DNA of 64,000 nt from Chryseobacterium aahli (GTDB lineage: Bacteria > Bacteroidota > Bacteroidia > Flavobacteriales > Weeksellaceae), in assembly GCF_022699665.1 (NCBI RefSeq), contig NZ_JALDNB010000004.1, positions 248,001 through 312,000 on the forward strand. Reading direction: 5' to 3'. Positions within the stretch are counted from its first letter, which is position 1; the number at the start of each line of letters is the position of its first letter. The translations under genes and the position numbers were made by a program. Under the pieces are notes generated by a model. The model was given only the letters and a program-made list of their open reading frames with translations. It did not search any database and was not told where the DNA came from. Shown piece by piece: positions 55,562 to 63,663 of this stretch.

Positions 55562-56905
55562 ATGAATGCCATGACCTCAAATATTAAAAATCTTTTCAGA
55601 TTAAAAACTGTTCCGGCTGAAGAAAATCAAAATCAGCTTCCGACAACTGAACCTGTAGACAACGAATTAACCGAAGAAAGTCGCAAACGAACGTATCACG
55701 AATCTGGTTACAGAGACGGGACAAGAAACAGCGGAAATCACACTGCTTTGTCCATTTGCCTTGATGCGATCTATTCTAAATTTCAAAACGAAGAAAAACA
55801 GCTCGTTGAAAAGCAGAGTAAATTGAAAGAACCTTATCTGAACGAACAGAAAAACAAAGAAACAGAAATTAAAGGTTTGACCGTTTCTTTAGACAACAAA
55901 GAAGAAAAGCTCAACAACATTGATGAAGACATTAAAAATGTTCAGGATAAAATTGAAGGTCTGAAATTTGAAATCAATGATTTACCAAGAAATCCTGAAG
56001 CGTACAGTGTGAACGCCACAAAAGGCGCCTCTACGAAATTCTGGATTGGTTTGATTCTCTTGATTCCGATAAGCTTATATCTTTTCACTTTTTATATTTC
56101 AACTTCGTATTCTGCGTTTTTCAAAAGTTTCGATGCGAACGGGAATATTATTCAAAGTGTTTTGGACGCACAGGCTTTCAACAAAGCTTGGGCTGAAGGT
56201 CCGCTGGAAGGTGCTTTTGTGACTTTGATTCCGTTTGTTTTCTTAGGTTTGGGATATTTGATCCATATGTTTGGAGAAAACAAAAGCTTTGGCAATTACG
56301 CTAAAATCGCATTATTATTCATTATCACATTTGTTTTCGATGCAATTCTGGCTTACGAAATTGAATCTAAATTATATGAACTGAACAAAACTTTTGAGTC
56401 TCCTCCATTCGATCTCAAAATAGCATTTACCAAGAATCAGTTTTGGGGAATTATTTTCGCCGGGTTCATAGTTTACATTATTTGGGGATTGGTTTTCGAC
56501 TTTGTCATGAAAGAACATAAAGAAAAAGACAAGATCAAAAACGAACAAATCAGAAGACAAAAAGACATTTTGGTTCATCAGGAAAGAATCGTTGATTTTG
56601 AGAAACAAAAAGAGGAAGTCAGAAACAGCATCGGAAGCATCAAAGAATTGATTGCCAAAGCAAAAGGCAGAATTGAAGAACTTCAGAATATTATTGACGG
56701 AGTGATTATTCCTACAAAAGATTATAAACTTTACGCTTCAGAATATATGCAGGGCTGGATTACATTTATGAGTGAAAAATTAGCCGTTTCTCAATCAGTA
56801 AAACAAGAAATGATAGAAGAATGTAAGAAGCAATACAATTACAATCTCAATAAAGTCGGGGCAAATTCCGATAGTCAGAACTCTGTTTATATGTCAGTTT
56901 TATAA
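55562..56905 (+). CDS. Coiled-coil membrane protein of the TerB-vWA operon
   Basis: A 447-residue protein. Residues 50-70 hold a conserved-looking RKRTYHESGYRDGTRNSG motif, 80-140 form a coiled coil, and four spans follow at about 162-185, 218-238, 245-265 and 290-312 (FWIGLILLIPISLYLFTFYI, AFVTLIPFVFLGLGYLIHMF, IALLFIITFVFDAILAYE, FWGIIFAGFIVYIIWGLVFD). A second coiled coil spans 318-380. Both termini should be cytoplasmic. I do not recognise the family. The size of the coiled coils on one face suggests a scaffold or sensor that meets the TerB-like protein inside the cell. Confidence 0.65.
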   Translation: MNAMTSNIKNLFRLKTVPAEENQNQLPTTEPVDNELTEESRKRTYHESGYRDGTRNSGNHTALSICLDAIYSKFQNEEKQLVEKQSKLKEPYLNEQKNKETEIKGLTVSLDNKEEKLNNIDEDIKNVQDKIEGLKFEINDLPRNPEAYSVNATKGASTKFWIGLILLIPISLYLFTFYISTSYSAFFKSFDANGNIIQSVLDAQAFNKAWAEGPLEGAFVTLIPFVFLGLGYLIHMFGENKSFGNYAKIALLFIITFVFDAILAYEIESKLYELNKTFESPPFDLKIAFTKNQFWGIIFAGFIVYIIWGLVFDFVMKEHKEKDKIKNEQIRRQKDILVHQERIVDFEKQKEEVRNSIGSIKELIAKAKGRIEELQNIIDGVIIPTKDYKLYASEYMQGWITFMSEKLAVSQSVKQEMIEECKKQYNYNLNKVGANSDSQNSVYMSVL

Positions 56906-56914
56906 AATTTAATT

Positions 56915-57799
56915 ATGAAAAAAATATTTTACCTCATTATCGCTTCTGCGCTTTTTATTCAATGCGGAAAGCCAAAAGAAAAGATTTCAGAAAGTTCAGT
57001 TCCGACAGTTAATTCTGCGAAAAACCTGAACCTTAGCGTTTTGATCGATCTTTCAGACAGAATTGATCCTGATAAAAATCCAAATCCGACGATGGAATAT
57101 TTCCAGAGAGACACGGAATACATCAAAGCGATTGAAAAAGGATTTTTAGATCATATTAAAAACAAAAAAGTTATTCAACTCAACGATCAGATGCAGGTTT
57201 TCTTCAATCCTGAACCTTCAGATCCCAAAATGAATGAACTGACAAAAGAGTTGAAAGTGTCTTTCGATAAAAACACGACGAAAGAGAACATCAATTTGGT
57301 TCAAAACAAATATTCTTCGTTGCCAATGCAGATTTACGAGTCAGCGATAAAAGATAAAAAATATGTCGGATCAGATATTTGGGAGTTTTTCAAGAATAAA
57401 GCAAAAGATTACTGCATTAAAGATAATCATAGAAATGTCCTTTTCATTCTAACTGACGGTTATATTTATCACAAAGATTCTAAATTTTCTGAAGGTCAAA
57501 AAACTTCTTATCTCACACCGGAATTGGTAAAATCTTTAAAACTAAATTCTTCAGATTTCAAAAATAAAATTCAGGATAAAGGTTTGGGATTTGTAAAAGC
57601 TAATGATGATCTCGATAATCTTGAAGTCATTGTTTTAGGAATCAATCCCGCAAAAGGAAATCCTTTTGAAGCCGATGTCATCAAAGAATACTGGGAAAAT
57701 TGGTTCAAAGAGATGAAAATCAAAAATTATCAGATAAAATCTGCCGATTTGCCATCCAATTTAGAACCTATTATTTTAAAAGCAATTTCGGGTAAATAA
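56915..57799 (+). CDS. vWA-like lipoprotein of the TerB operon
   Basis: A 294-residue lipoprotein with signal MKKIFYLIIASALFIQC (Cys17). The mature part resembles a von Willebrand factor A fold: first strand and metal-site motif LNLSVLIDLSDRIDPD near residues 42-57 (Asp-x-Ser like a MIDAS site, with Arg in place of the third Ser), and a middle strand VLFILTDGYIYHKD near 176-189 giving the TDG. It is therefore a likely envelope-facing adhesion or complex-assembly domain. It starts nine bases after the coiled-coil gene and closes the operon before a terminator. Confidence 0.7.
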   Translation: MKKIFYLIIASALFIQCGKPKEKISESSVPTVNSAKNLNLSVLIDLSDRIDPDKNPNPTMEYFQRDTEYIKAIEKGFLDHIKNKKVIQLNDQMQVFFNPEPSDPKMNELTKELKVSFDKNTTKENINLVQNKYSSLPMQIYESAIKDKKYVGSDIWEFFKNKAKDYCIKDNHRNVLFILTDGYIYHKDSKFSEGQKTSYLTPELVKSLKLNSSDFKNKIQDKGLGFVKANDDLDNLEVIVLGINPAKGNPFEADVIKEYWENWFKEMKIKNYQIKSADLPSNLEPIILKAISGK

Positions 57800-57827
57800 A
57801 AACACTTTTCTACATATCATTTATTCC

Positions 57828-57858
57828 AAAGGCGAAGTATTCTTCGTCTTTTTGTTTT
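57828..57858 (+). terminator. Terminator of the TerB-vWA operon
   Basis: AAAGGCGAA / TTCGTCTTT stem with one G-T pair and a T-rich run. Confidence 0.75.
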
Positions 57859-57889
57859 TTAAGCTAAACCTCATTTGTATTCTTTTCCT

Positions 57890-57897
57890 TATTTTTG
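57890..57897 (+). promoter_or_regulatory. -7 promoter element of the OmpR-type system
   Basis: TATTTTTG, exact TAnnTTTG match, 16 bases before the regulator ATG at 57914. Confidence 0.55.
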
Positions 57898-57913
57898 TGA
57901 GATTCGTTACTAT

Positions 57914-58621
57914 ATGAAAAAAATTGTTCTAATCGAAGATGAAACCAGCGTAGTTTCTTTTATTAAAAAAGGACTTCAGGAAAAGGGATATGATGTTTCG
58001 GTGGCATTTGACGGATTGACCGGCGTAAGCCTGGTGCAGGAGAATGATTTCGAATTGGTCATTTTAGACATTATGCTTCCGGGAATGAATGGTCTGGATG
58101 TCTGCAAGGAAATCAGAAAAACCAACAAACACGTTCCTATTCTTTTTTTAACGGCATTGGGTAGTTCAGAAAATATTGTTCTCGGGCTCGAAAGTGGCGG
58201 TGATGATTATTTGGTAAAACCTTTTAAGTTTATCGAGTTGGTTGCCAGAATTAAATCTTTACTAAGAAGAAGCGTTCCCATTGCAACTCCCGAAGTCACA
58301 GAAGACGAAACTTTTAATGAATATCTTTTTCAGATTTCAGATTTGACGGTCAACGATTATACCAAAAAAGTAGTGCGTGCTGGAGAAGAAATTTCTCTGA
58401 CCTCTACCGAATATAAATTGTTAATGTATTTCCTCAACAATCCCGAAAAAGTAATTTCAAGGGCTGAAATTCTAGATGCAGTCTGGGGTGTCAACTACGA
58501 ACTCGGAACCAATGTTGTAGATGTTTATGTAAATTATTTAAGAAAAAAAATAGATAATCAGGACGACAAAAAGCTCATCCACACCGTGATTGGTATGGGG
58601 TATGTTCTGAAAAAGCCATAG
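57914..58621 (+). CDS. OmpR/PhoB-family response regulator
   Basis: A 235-residue regulator. The receiver domain has IEDE at the acidic pocket, phosphoacceptor Asp in LVILDIMLPGMNG near 52, LTALG and the conserved Lys in DDYLVKPFKFIEL. The C-terminal winged helix (LTSTEYKLLMYFLNNPEKVI, VWGVNYELGTNVVDVYVNYL, IHTVIGMGYVLKKP) is of the OmpR/PhoB type. The ATG at 57914 is used because the longer frame overlaps the promoter element. It is followed three bases later by its kinase. Target genes are not known; the genes at 60179 and 60707 lie just behind. Confidence 0.96.
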   Translation: MKKIVLIEDETSVVSFIKKGLQEKGYDVSVAFDGLTGVSLVQENDFELVILDIMLPGMNGLDVCKEIRKTNKHVPILFLTALGSSENIVLGLESGGDDYLVKPFKFIELVARIKSLLRRSVPIATPEVTEDETFNEYLFQISDLTVNDYTKKVVRAGEEISLTSTEYKLLMYFLNNPEKVISRAEILDAVWGVNYELGTNVVDVYVNYLRKKIDNQDDKKLIHTVIGMGYVLKKP

Positions 58622-58624
58622 AAA

Positions 58625-60034
58625 ATGCTTAACAAAGTCATTACAAATCAAACCAAAACGATGGTGCTTTTGATGGTTGTTTTTACAACCGTTATTTCCA
58701 TTTTTGGAGGTTTGGTTTATTTTTCTATTGTTAATTTTTCGCATCAGCGTTTTTATGAATTGCTGAAAATACGTACGACTACCATTGTACAAATCGAAAA
58801 AGGAAAAGAGCATCTTGATTTACCTGAAAATTATATTCTCAACGGTTTAAACGACGAAGAACTTCCTATGGAAAGAGATTATGTTTTTGCCGTACCTTCA
58901 GATTCAAATTTTAAACATATTTCTAAAGAAGTACACATTCCTGATACTTTTTTTAAAAACATCATCAGACGAGGCGAGGCAAATTATAACGATAAAGAAT
59001 TTTACTACATCGGTCAGTCTTTTAGATTTCAAAATAAAGATTACATCGCTATTGCATCTGCAAAAAACCATTACGTCGTTCATTATCTAGGGTTTTTAAA
59101 GAGAACATTGATTACCTGCATGATTCTCTCGATTTTCTTCAGCATGATTTTTTCTTTTTATTTATCTAAAACTTTATTTAAACCAATCCTTAAAATCACC
59201 GGAAAAGTAAAAGAAATCAGCTCAGAAAATCTACATTTACGACTAGAGCCGCAGCCTGACAACAAAGAGTTAAACGAATTGGTGGAAACATTCAACACAA
59301 TGTTGACAAGAATTGAAACATCATTTGAAACTCAGAACCACCTGATTGGAAATGTTTCTCACGAGCTCAGAACTCCATTGACTTCCATTATGGGAGAAGC
59401 TGATGTTGCACTTTCTATCAACAGAACCGCTGATGAATACAAAGAAACTTTAGAAATCATCCTCGACGAAGCCGAAAAACTCGATAAAAAAATAAAAGCG
59501 CTTTTAATCATTGCTCAAACCGGTTTTGACGGAAAAATTCAGAAAATTGATAAGGTGAGAATTGATCAGTTGCTGTGGGATGTGATTGAGACCATCAGAA
59601 AAATTGATTCTCGAAATAATATTTATCTCGATATCAGCATGCTGCCCGACAATCCAAAAAAACTGAAAGTTCAGGGGAACGAGCAGCTTCTTCATCTTGC
59701 AGTTGCCAATATTGTGAACAACGGTTGTAAATATTCCAATTTCCAGCAGGTAAAAGTTTCACTTGGAGCTACAGATACAGATGTTTATATCATCATCAAA
59801 GACACAGGAATCGGTATTCCGGAATCTGAAATGGATAAAATCTACGATCCTTTCTTCCGAGCCTCCAACACCAAAAATTATGAAGGGTATGGCATCGGAC
59901 TTCCCCTTGCACGAAACATTGTGAGAATGCATAATGGTGAATTGATTGTGAGTTCACACGAAAATCAGGGAACAACTGTGCAAATGCGTTTTCCTACTAT
60001 TTATGCGACACAGCAGAAAGAAAAACAACCTTAG
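58625..60034 (+). CDS. Sensor histidine kinase (HisKA/HATPase)
   Basis: A 469-residue kinase with spans at about 15-37 and 160-181, a periplasmic sensor domain of about 120 residues between them, a HAMP region (LFKPILKITGKVKEISSENL), the H-box VSHELRTPLTSIMGEADVAL with His near 245, and ATPase motifs (NIVNNGCKYSN, DTGIGIPESEMDKIYDPFF, YGIGLPLARNIVRMH). All catalytic boxes are intact. It pairs with the regulator upstream, a CusS/ArlS-like arrangement, though the signal is not clear. A short GCTTC / GAAGC hairpin overlaps the stop codon. Confidence 0.95.
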   Translation: MLNKVITNQTKTMVLLMVVFTTVISIFGGLVYFSIVNFSHQRFYELLKIRTTTIVQIEKGKEHLDLPENYILNGLNDEELPMERDYVFAVPSDSNFKHISKEVHIPDTFFKNIIRRGEANYNDKEFYYIGQSFRFQNKDYIAIASAKNHYVVHYLGFLKRTLITCMILSIFFSMIFSFYLSKTLFKPILKITGKVKEISSENLHLRLEPQPDNKELNELVETFNTMLTRIETSFETQNHLIGNVSHELRTPLTSIMGEADVALSINRTADEYKETLEIILDEAEKLDKKIKALLIIAQTGFDGKIQKIDKVRIDQLLWDVIETIRKIDSRNNIYLDISMLPDNPKKLKVQGNEQLLHLAVANIVNNGCKYSNFQQVKVSLGATDTDVYIIIKDTGIGIPESEMDKIYDPFFRASNTKNYEGYGIGLPLARNIVRMHNGELIVSSHENQGTTVQMRFPTIYATQQKEKQP

Positions 60035-60055
60035 CTTCAAAACGAAGCATTTTTA
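60034..60055 (+). terminator. Short terminator after the kinase gene
   Basis: GCTTC / GAAGC stem with an AAAAC loop followed by ATTTTTA; the first base is the last of the stop codon. Confidence 0.6.
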
Positions 60056-60134
60056 AAAATGAAATTCTAATCTCATTTTAATCTCTTTAATTACATTTTA
60101 ATTTTGTTCTAAAGGTCTTCTAATCTTACAGATA

Positions 60135-60142
60135 TAGTTTTG
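60135..60142 (+). promoter_or_regulatory. -7 promoter element of the USP-like gene
   Basis: TAGTTTTG, exact TAnnTTTG match, 36 bases before the ATG. Confidence 0.45.
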
Positions 60143-60178
60143 TATTATCAAAATCGGTAACAACTAAATCTAAAAGAT

Positions 60179-60676
60179 ATGATCAAGACCATTTTAATTG
60201 CAACAGACTATTCTCTTGAATCTTTAAATATATTAAAGAAAGTTTTAAAAGAGAAAAACGCTACGGAAGAAAACACACAATACAACATTTTGCTTGTATC
60301 GGGTTATGATATGGGAGATTCTATCAGAGATCTTTTATTCAATACCAAAGGAACGGTTTTCAACAAAATCAGATCAAAAGAATTCTGCGATGCGTACAGC
60401 ATCATCAAAAACAAATATCCGCACTTGGTAAATAAAATTGTTTGCGATGTCTTCACCGGAAGTTTCCAGAGAGCATTCAACAATTATCTGACGGCAGAAA
60501 ATATCGAAGAAGCATATTATTCAGCTAATCTGAAAGATAAGAATACCAAAGGGAAATTTGACTTAGCTCCTTACATCAAAAAGGCTAAAGACATTCAGGT
60601 GAAAGAAATAACGCTTGGTGTACCGGAATTCATGCCCGAAAGAGGAAGACTTGCAGAAGTTTTTGTTGAAGTTTAA
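60179..60676 (+). CDS. Universal-stress-protein-like protein
   Basis: A 165-residue soluble protein. The start MIKTILIATDYSLESLNILK is a USP-type first strand and helix, but the ATP-binding Gly-rich loop of typical USPs (GxxGxxG) is missing and the rest (FNTKGTVFNKIRSKEFCDAY, YPHLVNKIVCDVFTGSFQRA) is not clearly alike. It is probably a USP relative without nucleotide binding. It lies behind the OmpR-type system and in front of the DUF1275 gene, 30 bases apart, so it may be part of their regulon. Confidence 0.55.
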   Translation: MIKTILIATDYSLESLNILKKVLKEKNATEENTQYNILLVSGYDMGDSIRDLLFNTKGTVFNKIRSKEFCDAYSIIKNKYPHLVNKIVCDVFTGSFQRAFNNYLTAENIEEAYYSANLKDKNTKGKFDLAPYIKKAKDIQVKEITLGVPEFMPERGRLAEVFVEV

Positions 60677-60706
60677 ATTAAATGTCACCATTTAAAATCT
60701 AAAAAA

Positions 60707-61555
60707 ATGTTAAGAAATTATAGTAACAGCAGGACATTGGGAGACAATATAAGACTGGGGACGCTGACTGCCTTTACGGCAGGGACTATAAATATTGCAT
60801 CTCTACTTATATTTTTATCTTTTACCTCAAACGTAACGGGACATTACGCCGTATTTGCCGCAGAAATCAGTAAAGGAAACTGGTCGCAGGTTGCCGTTGT
60901 TGGCGCATGGATTTTCCTTTTCTTCTTCGGAAGTTTCACAGCAAACTTTTTCGTCATTAATTTTAATAAGAAAAGTAAATATTTTGCCCATGCAATGCCA
61001 CTTATTTTAGAGATTCTATGTCTTGTGAGTGTTGGTTTTTATGGTCAGTTTTATTACCGAAAAACTCTGGAAGAAGCAGAAGTTTTGGTCGCTTTAATGC
61101 TCTTTGCAACAGGTTTACAGAATGGTTTGACGGCAAGTATATCCAACTTTTTGGTTAAAACAACACACCTTACGGGTACTACAACAGATTTAGGAATTCT
61201 TGCATCCATGTTTACTCACAAAAAATACAGAAAAAACCCTGAATTGATTGCAAGAGCAAAGCTTTTATTGAGCATTATGTCTGCTTATGTTTTAGGGGCT
61301 ATTTTCTCAGGGATGGTTTATTACTCATTAGAATTCAGTGTATTTTATATCATCAGTTTATGTTTATTGGTCGTTATTGGATATGATTTCTATAAAATTA
61401 ATATCAGACACTTTAAAACCAATTACCGATACGCAAAAATCTACAACAAGCCGAATTTTATGGCATTTATGTATGATAAAATCCACGGTAATGGTGAAGT
61501 GATGATAAAAGAAACCAGGAAAGAAAAATCTAAGCTTGTCTTAGAAGAGACTTAA
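60707..61555 (+). CDS. DUF1275 (YoaK) family membrane protein
   Basis: A 282-residue membrane protein with about six spans. Family marks are LTAFTAGTINIASLLIFLSF, TSNVTGHYAVFAAEISKGNW, LMLFATGLQNGLTASISNFL and KTTHLTGTTTDLGILAS. Members of DUF1275 are likely transporters of unknown substrate. A basic soluble tail of about 50 residues follows the last span, somewhat longer than usual. It begins 30 bases after the USP-like gene, and a terminator follows. Confidence 0.87.
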   Translation: MLRNYSNSRTLGDNIRLGTLTAFTAGTINIASLLIFLSFTSNVTGHYAVFAAEISKGNWSQVAVVGAWIFLFFFGSFTANFFVINFNKKSKYFAHAMPLILEILCLVSVGFYGQFYYRKTLEEAEVLVALMLFATGLQNGLTASISNFLVKTTHLTGTTTDLGILASMFTHKKYRKNPELIARAKLLLSIMSAYVLGAIFSGMVYYSLEFSVFYIISLCLLVVIGYDFYKINIRHFKTNYRYAKIYNKPNFMAFMYDKIHGNGEVMIKETRKEKSKLVLEET

Positions 61556-61601
61556 ATAATCAGTCAATTGACAGCACAAATCGTATATACTTTAGTTTTG
61601 T

Positions 61602-61640
61602 AGCCTCTGTTTGTTTTGCAAACGGGGGCTTTTTATTTGG
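61602..61640 (+). terminator. Terminator of the DUF1275 gene
   Basis: GCCTCTGTTTG / CAAACGGGGGC stem, 11 pairs with two G-T pairs, followed by five T residues. Confidence 0.8.
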
Positions 61641-61667
61641 CTTAAAATCCGGTTTTTTAGTAATGAA

Positions 61668-61760
61668 AACCTTTGTGGTCTTTGTTAAGTAGAACGCCTT
61701 TGCGAACCTTAAAAGCAGTTAGTATATAAAAATCTTTGCGAACTTTGCGTTAAAATTATT
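61668..61760. repeat. CTTTGCGAAC-type intergenic repeats
   Basis: Units CCTTTGTGGTCTTTGTTAAG, CCTTTGCGAACCTTAAAA and CTTTGCGAACTTTGCGTTAA follow one another in a gene-free stretch. These short G/T-rich units resemble the repeats scattered between genes in many flavobacterial chromosomes. No reading frame or hairpin is seen. Confidence 0.6.
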
Positions 61761-61852
61761 TTTTGCCTTTAAAAACGTGTAATCAGATTAATTTTAATCA
61801 GACTTAATTTTTAATTCATCCCTTATTTATTTTAAATCTTATTTCCTTTGAC

Positions 61853-61860
61853 TATTTTTG
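61853..61860 (+). promoter_or_regulatory. -7 promoter element of mutL
   Basis: TATTTTTG, exact TAnnTTTG match, 19 bases before the ATG at 61880. Confidence 0.55.
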
Positions 61861-61879
61861 TAAGTTCATTCATCATTTT

Positions 61880-63658
61880 ATGTCAGATATTATTCAGCTT
61901 TTACCGGATCATGTAGCCAACCAAATTGCAGCAGGTGAAGTGGTGCAAAGACCTGCGTCGATTGTAAAAGAACTTTTGGAAAACGCCATTGATGCCGGAG
62001 CTTCAAAAATAGAACTGATCATAAGAGATGCCGGCAAAAATCTTATTCAGGTGGTTGATGACGGAAAAGGAATGTCTGAAACCGATGCCAGAATGGCATT
62101 TGAAAGACACGCCACTTCAAAAATACGAGCAACCGACGATATTTTTAAAATTTCCACAAAAGGCTTTCGTGGTGAAGCTCTTGCGTCAATCGCAGCGGTT
62201 TCGCAGGTTGAATTGAAAACCAAACAGGCAGAATCTCCGCTTGGAACCAATATTTATATTGAAGGTGGAATTTTTCAGTTTCAGGAGCCTGTACAGACTG
62301 CGGAAGGATCTAATTTTTTAGTTAAAAATCTCTTCTACAATGTTCCGGCAAGAAGGAAATTTCTGAAAAACAATAATATAGAATTCAGACACGTTATTGA
62401 TGAATTTCAGCGTGTGGCATTGGCTCATGAGAATTTAGAATTTTCTATGTTTCATGATGATGATCCTGTTTTCAGGTTAAGAAAAGGCACACAAATGCAA
62501 AGAATTGTAGATGTTTTCGGAAGAAAATTACATCCACAGTTGATTCCTATTAAAGAGGATATTCTTTGGTGTAAACTTCACGGATTCGTTGCCAAGCCTG
62601 AAGGTGCAAAAAAGACACGTGGCGAACAGTTTCTTTTCGTGAACGGAAGATTTTTTAAAAGTCCGTACTTCAACAAAGCGGTTCAGGAAGCTTTTGAAGG
62701 ACTTCTTTTGCCTGGATATATTCCGACCTTTTTCCTTTTTCTGGAATTAGATCCTGAGAAAATTGATGTGAATATTCATCCGCAGAAGACGGAAGTAAAA
62801 TTTGAAGACGAGCATTTGATTTTTGCTTTGATTCGTTCTACGATTAAAAGATCGTTGGGAATTTATAATATTGCGCCGAGTCTAGATTTTGAAAAAGATC
62901 CGATACTGGACGAGATGATGCAGAAAAGTTTCCCGAGCAAAGCCAATAATTCGGGAAGTTATAAAATGCCGGAAATAACGGTAGATCGAGATTACAATCC
63001 TTTTTTGGAAGAAAGAGAGGTTACGAAAAACGAAATTCAGAATCTTACGGAAATGTATCATCAGAACATTTCTGCAGAGCCTTCTAAGATCAATCTTTTC
63101 GAAGATGAAGATTTTGATGAAGATTTGATGAGACTTCCGAACGGATATTGGCTTTTCAACAAAGGCGACAGAACTTTGATGCTCGATTTGGGCAGAATGC
63201 ACCGATTGCTGGTTGCCGAAAACAATAAAAATGTAAAAAAAGGCAACGTGAGTCATGCCCTACTCTTCTCTCTGGAGTATCACATGAACGAAATTGAGAA
63301 AAATAAATACAAATCCATTAAAAAATTTCTGCCGGAACTCGGGTTTGACATGAAAATTGCACATGAGAACGTGCTCAGAATCGATACCGTACCTGAAGGA
63401 TTGAAAGAAACTCAAGTGATGAAGTTTCTCGAAAATCTATTCGATATTTTGGAATACAAAACCGAGGACGAATTTATGCAGTTTTATCACAATCAATGGG
63501 CAAAAATGCAGTCGAAATCAAGATTTGATTTTATTTACAAAGCTGATGCTGAGCAAGTGATCAAAGACTTCACGGCATTAGGTTTCCCTGAATTTTTACC
63601 TACCGGAAAAAGATGTTTTTATGAAGTTCCGTTTAATGATTTAAAAAATAAATTTTAA
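61880..63658 (+). CDS. mutL: DNA mismatch repair protein MutL, endonuclease motifs missing
   Basis: A 592-residue MutL. The N-terminal GHKL ATPase is intact: ENAIDAGAS near residue 34, VVDDGKGM at 58-65, ATSKIRATDDI, GFRGEALASI at 95-104, and the transducer domain with FVNGRFFKSPYFNKAV and DVNIHPQKTEVKFEDEHLIF. The C-terminal dimerisation domain differs from that of nicking MutL proteins: where DQHA(x)2E(x)4E would lie, near residues 436-450, the sequence is LDLGRMHRLLVAENN, and the CPHGRP motif near the end reads LPTGKR (573-578). So the protein probably cannot nick DNA by itself. No mutH is in the window. The rhomboid gene starts five bases later. Confidence 0.96.
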   Translation: MSDIIQLLPDHVANQIAAGEVVQRPASIVKELLENAIDAGASKIELIIRDAGKNLIQVVDDGKGMSETDARMAFERHATSKIRATDDIFKISTKGFRGEALASIAAVSQVELKTKQAESPLGTNIYIEGGIFQFQEPVQTAEGSNFLVKNLFYNVPARRKFLKNNNIEFRHVIDEFQRVALAHENLEFSMFHDDDPVFRLRKGTQMQRIVDVFGRKLHPQLIPIKEDILWCKLHGFVAKPEGAKKTRGEQFLFVNGRFFKSPYFNKAVQEAFEGLLLPGYIPTFFLFLELDPEKIDVNIHPQKTEVKFEDEHLIFALIRSTIKRSLGIYNIAPSLDFEKDPILDEMMQKSFPSKANNSGSYKMPEITVDRDYNPFLEEREVTKNEIQNLTEMYHQNISAEPSKINLFEDEDFDEDLMRLPNGYWLFNKGDRTLMLDLGRMHRLLVAENNKNVKKGNVSHALLFSLEYHMNEIEKNKYKSIKKFLPELGFDMKIAHENVLRIDTVPEGLKETQVMKFLENLFDILEYKTEDEFMQFYHNQWAKMQSKSRFDFIYKADAEQVIKDFTALGFPEFLPTGKRCFYEVPFNDLKNKF

Positions 63659-63663
63659 AAAAG

